Shown: positions 27,641-35,414 of the stretch, one piece after another
Position numbering within the stretch: position 1 is the first letter of the stretch
Layout of the letters: each line of letters starts with the position of its first letter
Assembly (NCBI RefSeq): GCF_021726515.1
Contig: NZ_JAKKCJ010000001.1
Coordinates: 1,026,137-1,090,136, forward strand
Length of the DNA stretch: 64,000 nt
Source: Vibrio sp. CK2-1
GTDB taxonomy: Bacteria > Pseudomonadota > Gammaproteobacteria > Enterobacterales > Vibrionaceae
Direction of reading: 5' to 3'
Made by a program: the position numbers and the translations under genes
Notes under the pieces: model-generated
Seen by the model: only the letters and a program-made list of their open reading frames with translations
Database searches by the model: none
What the model was told of the DNA's origin: nothing

Positions 27641-28303
27641 TCAAACACTCCATTCCAACACTTGCCAGTTTTCTGGATCAGAATGGGCTTTTAAAGCTGG
27701 GCAGGGATTCACTAAATACGCATAATCGGCAAACTCACACAAAGGTAAATCATTGATTGAATCAGTATAGAAGTGGATTTCGGAAAATCGTTCTGGCTGT
27801 CGCTTAATCCATTCTTTTAATCGCAATACTTTTCCTTCACGATAGCTGGGAATACCGGAAATCTCAGGCGTATAGCAACCTTGCTTGGTCACCAAGTCGA
27901 TCCCTAAAGCATGGGGGATTCCAAGATGACGCCCGACGACGCTCACTAAAAATGACACGCTAGCGGAAATGATCACCATCTGCGCTTGTTGCTGTTTAAG
28001 CTGTTCAATCAAGCCTTTCGATTGAGAAAACTGCTTAGCTAAGATCTCTTCCACCACGCACTCTTCCACCAGCTGATTCACCTCTTCAACCGGCAAACTC
28101 GCTAAAGGGGCAATCGAGAACTCTAGATAATCTTGCATATCCATTTTCCCTTGTGCATACAGACTCATCAAACGCTTGTCTTGCTCAAGAAAATTCGGAT
28201 CTTTGATGATGCCTTTACGCACTAAAAAAGCATTCCATAACATCGCACAATCAGCATCTATTAACGTCTCATCCATATCAAAGACATACAAAGGTTGTGT
28301 CAT
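27641..28303 (-). CDS. HAD-IB family phosphatase
   Basis: Cytoplasmic haloacid-dehalogenase phosphatase of about 220 residues. Motif I is VFDMDETLIDAD with the nucleophile and acid/base aspartates. Motif II is IISAS. Motif III/IV is YREGKVLRLKEW followed by YTDSINDLPL. It resembles phosphoserine-phosphatase-like HAD-IB proteins, but I cannot name the substrate. The start at 28303 is one base past the stop of the transporter ATPase gene, so it is the last gene of the six-gene operon. It would be well placed to release phosphate from the imported compound. Confidence 0.85.
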   Translation of the reverse strand: MTQPLYVFDMDETLIDADCAMLWNAFLVRKGIIKDPNFLEQDKRLMSLYAQGKMDMQDYLEFSIAPLASLPVEEVNQLVEECVVEEILAKQFSQSKGLIEQLKQQQAQMVIISASVSFLVSVVGRHLGIPHALGIDLVTKQGCYTPEISGIPSYREGKVLRLKEWIKRQPERFSEIHFYTDSINDLPLCEFADYAYLVNPCPALKAHSDPENWQVLEWSV

Positions 28304-28304
28304 C

Positions 28305-29324
28305 TTAAGCACCCACAGGTTGAATTTCATTGAGATTAAAGAGTAGCTCAAGCGAACTCCCTTCTGGCATCAAGCGCTCAGATGAACGGTTTAATAAATC
28401 AACCGTCAATTCACACTCATCCACCGCCACTTGGTAACGAATAATATTACCTAATAATTGATGACTTTTAATCACCCCTTGTCGTGGCGAAGAGATATGT
28501 TGCGCATACTGACGCCCTTCTTCTTTGACATATATCGACTCAGGACGGATTGCTACTTTACTTATCGTGTCAAGGTCAAACAAGGCTTTAGAACAGCTGC
28601 CATCAATCAGGTTATAGTGCCCCATAAAACCGGCTACAAACTCATTGGCAGGTTGGGTATAAATCTCTTCAGGCGATCCCGCCTGTACTATTTCACCCTG
28701 GTTCATCAAGAAAATACGATCAGACATGATCATCGCCTCTTCCTGATCGTGAGTGACAAAAATCGTAGTCAAATTCATCTCTTTTTGAATATCGCGAATT
28801 TGTTGGCGTAAATGCTTACGAATTTTGGCATCCAATGCCGATAATGGCTCATCCAACAATAAAATTCTCGGCTTCACGACCAAAGCACGCGCTAATGCTA
28901 CACGCTGGCGCTGACCGCCTGATAATTGATGTGGATACTGTTTCTCTTTACCTTTTAAATCCACTAACTCAATCACTTGGCTCACCAGTTTAGCCACCTC
29001 ACCGGAAGCTACTTTTTTCATTTTCAGCCCAAAAGCAATATTGCCCTCAACGGTCATATTCGGAAACAAAGCATACGACTGAAACACCATACCAATGCCA
29101 CGCTCTTGTGGTGATTGGTGAGTAATGTTTTCACCATTGACCCAAATCTCACCTTGATCGACCGGATTTAATCCTGCAAGGCTACGCAACAAGGTTGATT
29201 TACCACAGCCACTTGGCCCTAAAAGCGTAATAAATTCGCCTTGTTCAATGGTAAAATCCACATTCTCAAAAACAGTATTGTCGCCAAATGATTTGGTTAA
29301 TTGTTTTGCAGTAACGTAACTCAT
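28305..29324 (-). CDS. ABC transporter ATP-binding protein, 2-aminoethylphosphonate/iron/polyamine type (PhnT-like)
   Basis: ATPase of an importer, about 339 residues. Walker A GPSGCGKST, signature LSGGQRQRVALARAL, Walker B ILLLDEPLSALD and the H-loop VTHDQEEA are all intact. A C-terminal TOBE-like domain (VAIRPESIYV onward) is present. Start and stop overlap the neighbours: the ATG shares ATGA with the permease gene upstream, and the phosphatase gene follows after one base. The family includes Fe3+, polyamine and 2-aminoethylphosphonate importers; the operon context favours an organophosphorus substrate. Confidence 0.9.
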   Translation of the reverse strand: MSYVTAKQLTKSFGDNTVFENVDFTIEQGEFITLLGPSGCGKSTLLRSLAGLNPVDQGEIWVNGENITHQSPQERGIGMVFQSYALFPNMTVEGNIAFGLKMKKVASGEVAKLVSQVIELVDLKGKEKQYPHQLSGGQRQRVALARALVVKPRILLLDEPLSALDAKIRKHLRQQIRDIQKEMNLTTIFVTHDQEEAMIMSDRIFLMNQGEIVQAGSPEEIYTQPANEFVAGFMGHYNLIDGSCSKALFDLDTISKVAIRPESIYVKEEGRQYAQHISSPRQGVIKSHQLLGNIIRYQVAVDECELTVDLLNRSSERLMPEGSSLELLFNLNEIQPVGA

Positions 29325-30127
29325 GCTGTTGCTCCGCGGCTGAAACGACTTGCCAACCAAGTCAATACAAAGATAAAGATGAAGTAAGTGATCACCAGTG
29401 CAGAGGTAAAGTGACCACTGGTTTGTCGCATGTTGAAGAGATAAATTTGTAGCGTTTCATAACGCGTTCCCACCAAAATATTGGCAAAAACAAACTCACC
29501 TAATAAAAAAGAGAAAGACAAAAACAACGATGCCATTAAGCCTTTCTTCAAGTTCGGTAAGATGATCAGTAAAAACGCTTTGCTGGTACTCGCACCTAAC
29601 AAATGCGCGGCATCCATCAAGTCGTGCAGATTGATCGATTCAAAGCTATTGGCAATGGCGCGATACATAAATGGCACTGCAATAGTGAAGTAGGTGCCGA
29701 CTAAAATCCATGGCGTCCCCACTAACGACCAATCGCTGTCTGCATACAATTGCAACAAACCCACCGATGACACCACTGGCGGTACGGCGAACGGTAGCAA
29801 GATCATAATATTCATGACCTTATCCAGCTTTGGAAAGTAATAAAACACTACGAAAATTGCCGGTAAAATCAACACCACACTGAGTAGTAGCGCCGCGATA
29901 CAAATAAATAACGAACGTCCAAAGGCTTGCACAAAGCGCGGGTCGGTCAGTAATTGCACATACCAATTTAAGGTGAAACCATCCGGTAAAATGGTCGCTC
30001 CCCAACGTGATGAGATGGAATACACTAATGTGGCGACAATCGGGAGCATCATGACGCTAACAATGCTAAACACTACGGTTTTATGGAATAGCATCGTTTT
30101 ATGAAATTGAGTATTCAGTTCTTTCAT
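29321..30127 (-). CDS. ABC transporter permease 2 (PhnV-like)
   Basis: Inner-membrane permease of 268 residues with six predicted helices. The cytoplasmic EAA-type loop reads DAAHLLGASTSKAFLLIILP. It ends with the basic tail RFSRGATA. It pairs with the permease encoded just upstream (30130-31038; gap 2 bp) to form a heterodimeric channel, and its stop overlaps the ATPase start. AP-like and iron-type importers share this design. Confidence 0.88.
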   Translation of the reverse strand: MKELNTQFHKTMLFHKTVVFSIVSVMMLPIVATLVYSISSRWGATILPDGFTLNWYVQLLTDPRFVQAFGRSLFICIAALLLSVVLILPAIFVVFYYFPKLDKVMNIMILLPFAVPPVVSSVGLLQLYADSDWSLVGTPWILVGTYFTIAVPFMYRAIANSFESINLHDLMDAAHLLGASTSKAFLLIILPNLKKGLMASLFLSFSFLLGEFVFANILVGTRYETLQIYLFNMRQTSGHFTSALVITYFIFIFVLTWLASRFSRGATA

Positions 30128-30129
30128 GA

Positions 30130-31038
30130 CTATTCACTTCCCTTTTTCGCTGCATAACTTTTTGAAATAAGCCACTGATTAATCACTGTAATAAAGGCTA
30201 AAATGCCCATCAAAATAACGGAAATGGCAGCGGCTAAGTTCGGCTCAAGGAAGAGATCGCCAGACACCAAACTCGCAATACGAATCGTGATCAGATTGTA
30301 GTTGCCGGAAGTTAATGCGTAGACACTGGCATAAGCTCCCATCGCATTAGCCACTAGAATAATAAAAGTACCGAGCAATGCCGGAGATAACACAGGAAGC
30401 GCCACTCGACACCAGTATTGAAAGGTATTAGCGCCAAGTAGAGATGCAGCCGATTGCCAATCATCGCTTAACGCATCGAACGCGGGATAAAGCAGCAACA
30501 CCGCGAGTGGGATTTGAAAGTAGATATAAATCGCCAACAGGCCCCATTGTCCATAAAGATCAAAATCTCCCAGTAGCCCATATTGTTTAAGCAACAAGGT
30601 CACCGCGCCATTGGTTCCTAAGATAATAATGAAAGCAAATGACAACGGAACGCCGGCAAAATTACTGCTCATATTGGTAAAAGCAATCACCGCATCGCGC
30701 AATTTTCCACTGACTTTTCTCAGTGACGACACCAATAAAGTGGCAATCGCCAGCCCAATAAAGCTCGACCAAATCGACAACCATAAGCTATTGCCGAACG
30801 CTTGCATCATAAATGCAGAATCCAGCACATCTAAGTAGTTATCCAAGCCAAACGCTTCATCATAAATAAAGCTATTGACCAACACCCACAACATAGGGGC
30901 GAGTTGAAATAAGTAAAACACCACAGCAAAAGGCACAAGCCAAATGGCAGGTTTGATCTTCTTGAACCAAAGACAAACAGGCTGCTTTTTCGCCTTTGGT
31001 TGCGTCACTGTGGTGGAATATGAGATAGGAGAATTCAT
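30130..31038 (-). CDS. ABC transporter permease 1 (PhnU-like)
   Basis: Inner-membrane permease of about 302 residues with six to seven hydrophobic segments and an EAA-type loop, WQSAASLLGANTFQYWCRVALP. The start at 31038 overlaps the stop of the hydrolase gene by ATGA, which fixes it well. A longer frame to 31131 would run far into that gene. Together with the 29321-30127 permease it forms the membrane part of the importer. Confidence 0.88.
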   Translation of the reverse strand: MNSPISYSTTVTQPKAKKQPVCLWFKKIKPAIWLVPFAVVFYLFQLAPMLWVLVNSFIYDEAFGLDNYLDVLDSAFMMQAFGNSLWLSIWSSFIGLAIATLLVSSLRKVSGKLRDAVIAFTNMSSNFAGVPLSFAFIIILGTNGAVTLLLKQYGLLGDFDLYGQWGLLAIYIYFQIPLAVLLLYPAFDALSDDWQSAASLLGANTFQYWCRVALPVLSPALLGTFIILVANAMGAYASVYALTSGNYNLITIRIASLVSGDLFLEPNLAAAISVILMGILAFITVINQWLISKSYAAKKGSE

Positions 31039-31841
31039 ACGGCTAATAATCCTTGAGTCACATCTTTTTGGTGTTGAATGCCCAATAATTGACATACGTT
31101 GCCACAGATATCCGTTTGTTTGATCTTGCAATCTTGATGCGAAAATCCATCACCAATCACCACAAATGGCACTTCTCTTTCTTCGGGCAAAATACCGCCA
31201 TGGGAGAGATCATTATTCATACCGTGATCACTGGTGATAATCACTTGATAGCCCTCTTGTAACCAGGTATCGATATAGTGCGACAAAATAATATCGGCAT
31301 GACGAGCAGAGTTTCGATATTGACGAGAATCTAAACCAAATTTATGACCGGTATCGTCAATATTCATCGGATGGATTAGCAAGAAATCTGGCTGATGCGT
31401 TTGTCTTAAATGTTCAGCATCCAAGAACAAAGCTTCATCTGGATAATTATCCCAATGATAAAAACAACCATGCTGAATATTGAGATCCTTATCGTGAGTA
31501 AATCGATCACGCACTGCCTCATACGGCGCACGGTTATACAGCTCACTCACCCAATGATAGGCAGCAGCAGCGGTGGTTTTCCCTTGCGAAGTTGCCAGAC
31601 TAAATATGGATTCATGATGTGAACGTCGTACTATTTGATTGCTGACAATGCCACTATCAACCGGACGAACGCCAGTTAAAATACATTCATATAACGGGCG
31701 AGACATGGAAGGTAGCTCACTTTGTACGGTATAAAATGTCGCGCGTTGTTGCTCTAGTAGACCATTTAAGTAGCCCATACAATCACGGGCTACTTGGTTA
31801 TTCAGTCCATCTAAAACAACAAGGATAACCTTATTGTTCAT
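31035..31841 (-). CDS. Alkaline-phosphatase-superfamily phosphodiesterase/phosphonohydrolase
   Basis: Predicted cytoplasmic metal-dependent hydrolase of about 268 residues in the NPP/phosphonoacetate-hydrolase branch of the alkaline phosphatase superfamily. Metal ligands are visible as VVLDGL (first aspartate), NIDDTGHKFG and SDHGMN. The nucleophile is probably the second serine in SMSRPLYECILTG, at the position of the NPP threonine. There is no signal peptide, unlike most secreted members. It is encoded between the binding protein and permease genes. A GGG-rich site 8 nt upstream favours the ATG at 31841 over that at 31847. The reaction, phosphodiester or C-P cleavage, cannot be decided by eye. 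Confidence 0.82.
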   Translation of the reverse strand: MNNKVILVVLDGLNNQVARDCMGYLNGLLEQQRATFYTVQSELPSMSRPLYECILTGVRPVDSGIVSNQIVRRSHHESIFSLATSQGKTTAAAAYHWVSELYNRAPYEAVRDRFTHDKDLNIQHGCFYHWDNYPDEALFLDAEHLRQTHQPDFLLIHPMNIDDTGHKFGLDSRQYRNSARHADIILSHYIDTWLQEGYQVIITSDHGMNNDLSHGGILPEEREVPFVVIGDGFSHQDCKIKQTDICGNVCQLLGIQHQKDVTQGLLAV

Positions 31842-31851
31842 AGTCATGGCC

Positions 31852-32934
31852 CTACTTCTGGTTAATCAAAACGCTTTCTTGCCATTGGCGTGGAAGTTTA
31901 CGTGCTGATTTTTCCCATGCAGCAAAGTCAGTCACTGGATGAACATTTTTGTATTGCTCATTTGGCAGTAGCTTGTCTTGTACCGATTTAGGTAAAGTAA
32001 TGTTGGTGCGGATAGGACGCGCATACCCTTCTGCTAAGTTGATTTGGCCTTGGTCGCTAAAGATATATTCACGAGCAAGTTTGGCCGCATTTGGGTTTTT
32101 CGCGTATTTGTTGATTAAGGTGGTGTAACCAGAAATGATAGAACCATCTTGAGGAATATTAACAGTGAAACGCTCACGGTCGATTTTGTCACGATAGTTC
32201 AAAGCATTGAAATCCCATAAGATCGCAACTTCAACTTCCCCTTTCTCAAGGTTCGCAATGCTGGGGTCAGTAAAGGATAAACGACCTTGTTTCGCCAGTT
32301 CACCAAAGAACTTTAATGCCGGTTTTAAGTTCGCTTCATCACCACCATTCGCAAACGCCGCTGCTAATACTGCATTGTTAGCTTGCGCCGCAACACCCAC
32401 ATCACCTACCGTCACTTTATAGTCACCTTTTAAGAGATCAGCCCAAGTTTTCGGTGCATCTTTTACTAGGTTATTATTTGAGATAAAAGAAATCGTACCG
32501 GTATAAGCAAGTGCCCAATGGCCGTCTTTATCTTTTGCCCAATCTGGGATCTCATCCCAAGTCGTTGGTTTATAAGGCTGAGTCACGCCCTTTTTCACTG
32601 CAACGCGCGCAAAAGCAAAACCGACATCACCAATATCTGCCGTAGCATTTTTCTTTTCCGCTTCAAACTTAGCAATTTCTTGCGCTGAGCTCATATCCGT
32701 ATCTTGGTGTTTTAAACCATACTTCTCATTCAAATCTTGCCAAGTGTCTTTCCAGTTTGCCCAACTATCTGGCATTCCAACGCTGTATACCGCGCCTTCT
32801 TTCTTTGCTGCAGTCACTAATGAATCGATATCGCTTTCCTTTGCAAATACTGATGAAGAGACACCTACCGCTATCAATGCAGTCACAACATGCTTTATCG
32901 GAAATTGAATTGAACGACTTGTTAAGGTTTTCAT
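31852..32934 (-). CDS. Periplasmic substrate-binding protein of the phosphonate-type importer (PhnS-like)
   Basis: Extracellular solute-binding protein family 1, about 360 residues. A signal peptide ends near SVFAKE. The mature part begins DIDSLVTAAKKEGAVYSVGMP, as in binding proteins for Fe3+, thiamine, putrescine or 2-aminoethylphosphonate. The start at 32934 has AAGG 9 nt upstream; an ATG at 32943 overlaps that site. It is the first gene of the operon; a candidate GntR operator lies in its leader and TGAC words phased like PhoB boxes lie 60-110 bp upstream. The ligand is not determined. Confidence 0.85.
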   Translation of the reverse strand: MKTLTSRSIQFPIKHVVTALIAVGVSSSVFAKESDIDSLVTAAKKEGAVYSVGMPDSWANWKDTWQDLNEKYGLKHQDTDMSSAQEIAKFEAEKKNATADIGDVGFAFARVAVKKGVTQPYKPTTWDEIPDWAKDKDGHWALAYTGTISFISNNNLVKDAPKTWADLLKGDYKVTVGDVGVAAQANNAVLAAAFANGGDEANLKPALKFFGELAKQGRLSFTDPSIANLEKGEVEVAILWDFNALNYRDKIDRERFTVNIPQDGSIISGYTTLINKYAKNPNAAKLAREYIFSDQGQINLAEGYARPIRTNITLPKSVQDKLLPNEQYKNVHPVTDFAAWEKSARKLPRQWQESVLINQK

Positions 32935-32948
32935 GTTTTCCATCCTTC

Positions 32949-32960
32949 TGGACTAGGTCA
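32949..32960. promoter_or_regulatory. Candidate GntR/UTRA operator 1
   Basis: TGGACTAGGTCA, a 12-bp near-palindrome (complement TGACCTAGTCCA) 15-26 bp before the binding-protein start. The same word recurs at 33120. The form resembles operators of HutC/PhnF-type regulators such as TGGTATAGACCA. Confidence 0.55.
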
Positions 32961-32990
32961 GTGAGTTCACTAGTTATCCTAGGGAGGAAA

Positions 32991-33042
32991 AATGACGGTT
33001 CCGTGCCACTTTTTTGACAGTTTTAATGACTTTATATGACGG
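32991..33042 (-). promoter_or_regulatory. Candidate PhoB (Pho) box array
   Basis: Read on the minus strand, GTCA words recur in the contexts CCGTCATATAA, AGTCATTAAAA, CTGTCAAAAAA and CCGTCATTTTT, at spacings of 10, 12 and 22 bases, so they are phased at about 11 bp like PhoB boxes. A TAGGAT hexamer (32976-32981) lies downstream at -10 distance. Confidence 0.55.
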
Positions 33043-33119
33043 AATCATTTCAGAATTCTCAATCGAAACTTGTCATATTTCTGTTACCTTTGCTGATTAA
33101 ATTTAATAAGAATTACTCA

Positions 33120-33131
33120 TGGACTAGGTCA
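33120..33131. promoter_or_regulatory. Candidate GntR/UTRA operator 2
   Basis: Second exact copy of TGGACTAGGTCA, 10 bp before the GTG start of the regulator gene, placed for self-repression. Confidence 0.55.
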
Positions 33132-33140
33132 AGAATACAA

Positions 33141-33854
33141 GTGAACAATGCTCCCTTATTTACAACGCAGCTCAGCAAAATCAAGTCGGATCTAAAAAAC
33201 AAAATTCACTCTGGGCAGTTACAACAAGGACAAAAAATCCCATCAGAAAGGGAGCTGAGTACCTTGTTTGACACTACCCGCATTACGATAAAAGATGCGC
33301 TAATTGCACTAGAAACTGAAGGGGTTATTTACCGAGAAAAGCGTCGTGGTTGGTACGTTTCACCAGAGCGATTAACCTATAACCCGCTCTCTCGTTGCCA
33401 CTTTCATCAAATGGTCAACGACCAAAATCGAACTGCGAAAACCCATTTAATAAAGGTTCGTGAAGAGCTTGCCAATGCTGATTACGCACAAGCGTTAGCC
33501 TTAAAGCAACCAGAGCCCATTATCATTATTGAGCGTTTGCGTTTAATTGATGGCCGCGCCGTTTTGTTTGTTGAAAACGTCTTAAAAGAAAAATTATTTG
33601 AAGGGATTTTAGATGAATGCCTAACTTCATCGCTAACACTGTTATATCAAAACAAGTACGGCTATCAGACTTCTCATTCGCAATTTGAAGTGATCCCCAC
33701 CGCAGCCCCTTACCATGTGGCACATGCGTTGAACCTGGCAGAAGGCCAACCCGTACTCAAAATTCAGCGAACTAATTATAAGCAAGATGGCGAGTTGATC
33801 GATTGTGAGTTTGAATATTGGCGACCCGATGCGGTGAGGATAAAGATTGGTTAG
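33141..33854 (+). CDS. GntR-family regulator with UTRA domain (PhnR-like)
   Basis: Transcriptional regulator of about 237 residues. An N-terminal GntR winged helix (SDLKNKIHSGQL...KIPSERELSTLFDTTRITIKDAL) is followed by a UTRA ligand-binding domain, with the usual C-terminal ELIDCEFEYWRPDAVRIKI. The GTG at 33141 gives the normal family length. The frame is open to 33036, but that start would put a candidate operator inside the gene. It is divergent from the importer/hydrolase operon and probably controls it through the two TGGACTAGGTCA copies, responding to the imported compound or a breakdown product. Confidence 0.85.
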   Translation: MNNAPLFTTQLSKIKSDLKNKIHSGQLQQGQKIPSERELSTLFDTTRITIKDALIALETEGVIYREKRRGWYVSPERLTYNPLSRCHFHQMVNDQNRTAKTHLIKVREELANADYAQALALKQPEPIIIIERLRLIDGRAVLFVENVLKEKLFEGILDECLTSSLTLLYQNKYGYQTSHSQFEVIPTAAPYHVAHALNLAEGQPVLKIQRTNYKQDGELIDCEFEYWRPDAVRIKIG

Positions 33855-34050
33855 GGATAACTTAATGTGGTAACCATGGCTATTACTTAATTTCTCTCCC
33901 ATATCCATACCTGCTATACTCTGCGCCATTAAAATGCATTTCGTTATTTGCACTCACTTTTGGTGGTTTCACTTTTATTTTTAATACCCCAAGAAGTACC
34001 CCAAAAGGGCCCGAGGCGCAAAATTTCAAACACAAGGTTAATAAATTCAA

Positions 34051-34995
34051 ATGGTTAACAACGCAATCCAATGGTTCCCAGGCCATATGCACAAGGCTCG
34101 TAAAGAGATCGAAGAAGTCATTCCTAAAATTGATGTCATTATTGAAGTGCTGGATGCGCGCATTCCATTTTCGAGTGAAAACCCGCTTATTTCGCAACTG
34201 CGTGGTGATAAGCCTTGCGTTAAAGTACTGAATAAGCGCGATTTGTCTGATCCGGAACTGACTCAAATGTGGATCGATCACTTTGAGAAAGAGCAAGGTG
34301 TGAAGGCTATGGCGATCACGACTGAAAATCCTCAAGAAGTATTTAAGATCATGGAGTTGTGCCGTAAGTTAGCTCCGCACCGTGAAGCGATTGGTAAAGA
34401 TATTCGCACTATGATCATGGGGATTCCAAACGTTGGAAAATCTACCATTATCAATACCCTAGCGGGACGCATGATTGCACAAACCGGTAACCAACCAGCG
34501 GTAACTCGTCGTCAGCAACGTATTAACTTGCAAAATGGTATGGTGCTTTCAGATACTCCGGGGATTTTGTGGCCTAAGGTAGAGAACCCGCACAGTGGTT
34601 TCCGTCTAGCGGCTACCGGCGCGGTAAAAGATACTGCAATGGAATACGATGAAGTGGCTTTTTATACGGTTGAGTATTTAGCTAAGCAATACCCTGAACT
34701 ACTTAAAGAACGCTACAACATTGATGAATTGCCAGAAACTGAAATTGAATTAATGGAAGCAATTGGTCGTAAGCGTGGTGCTTTACGTGCCGGTGGCCGC
34801 ATTGATCTACATAAAGCCTCTGAGATTCTGCTACATGAGCTTCGTAATGGCACACTCGGTAAAATTACTCTTGAGCTACCGGAGATGATCACGGAAGAAT
34901 TAATTCAAGTTGAGATAGAAGCTGAGCGTAAAAAAGAAATGCAAATTAAGAAAAAAGAAGAACGTCGTAAACGCTACCTGCGTAACAAACGTTAA
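34051..34995 (+). CDS. ylqF: Ribosome biogenesis GTPase YlqF (RbgA)
   Basis: Circularly permuted GTPase of 314 residues involved in late 50S assembly. Motifs occur in the order G4 (NKRD), G1 (GIPNVGKST), G2/G3 (DTPG), which defines the YlqF/YawG family. The start WFPGHMHKARKEI is the family signature. The C-terminal part is basic and coiled (EAERKKEMQIKKKEERRKR), consistent with rRNA binding. AAGG lies upstream of the ATG. Its stop codon interlocks with that of the convergent ygbA gene. Confidence 0.93.
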   Translation: MVNNAIQWFPGHMHKARKEIEEVIPKIDVIIEVLDARIPFSSENPLISQLRGDKPCVKVLNKRDLSDPELTQMWIDHFEKEQGVKAMAITTENPQEVFKIMELCRKLAPHREAIGKDIRTMIMGIPNVGKSTIINTLAGRMIAQTGNQPAVTRRQQRINLQNGMVLSDTPGILWPKVENPHSGFRLAATGAVKDTAMEYDEVAFYTVEYLAKQYPELLKERYNIDELPETEIELMEAIGRKRGALRAGGRIDLHKASEILLHELRNGTLGKITLELPEMITEELIQVEIEAERKKEMQIKKKEERRKRYLRNKR

Positions 34996-35390
34996 TCTTG
35001 CTTTTGTAGTCTCTGAGCACGATTTGATTGATTGGCGGCAGGTTTTCCTACCGCCTTTTTTCTTTCTTTGTATAAATGTCGAATTGCCAATAGTGGATGC
35101 GGTAGTAACATTCTCGGGCCAGAGTAACGCATCACTAAACGCATTTGCTCTTTTTGCTCAGGTTTATAGCAATGAATTGGGCACTTATTGCACGTTGGTT
35201 TGCTTTCGCCATACGGACAGCGGTCTAAACGCATTCGAGCATATTCCACCAAATCGTTGCATTGCTGGCATAACGAGTGCTGACATAGCGAGCCTTCAGC
35301 ATGATGATGCGCGCGACAATAGATCTCCACCATTGCCGTCACGGTTTTCATTTCAGTGCGTAATGCACCTTGTAAAATATCATCTTGCAT
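34992..35390 (-). CDS. ygbA: Nitrous-oxide-stimulated promoter family protein YgbA
   Basis: Small cysteine-rich protein of 132 residues, matching the YgbA family linked to nitrosative-stress regulation in enterobacteria. Visible features are MVEIYCRAHH, the cysteine pairs CQHSLCQQC and CNKCPIHCY, and RYSGPRMLLPHP. The spacing suggests metal binding, possibly zinc or iron. The C-terminal 25 residues are basic. I looked for an NsrR-type palindrome upstream and saw none clearly. It ends by overlapping the ylqF stop. Confidence 0.85.
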   Translation of the reverse strand: MQDDILQGALRTEMKTVTAMVEIYCRAHHHAEGSLCQHSLCQQCNDLVEYARMRLDRCPYGESKPTCNKCPIHCYKPEQKEQMRLVMRYSGPRMLLPHPLLAIRHLYKERKKAVGKPAANQSNRAQRLQKQD

Positions 35391-35414
35391 CGTTCCAACC
35401 TACATCGGTCTTTC

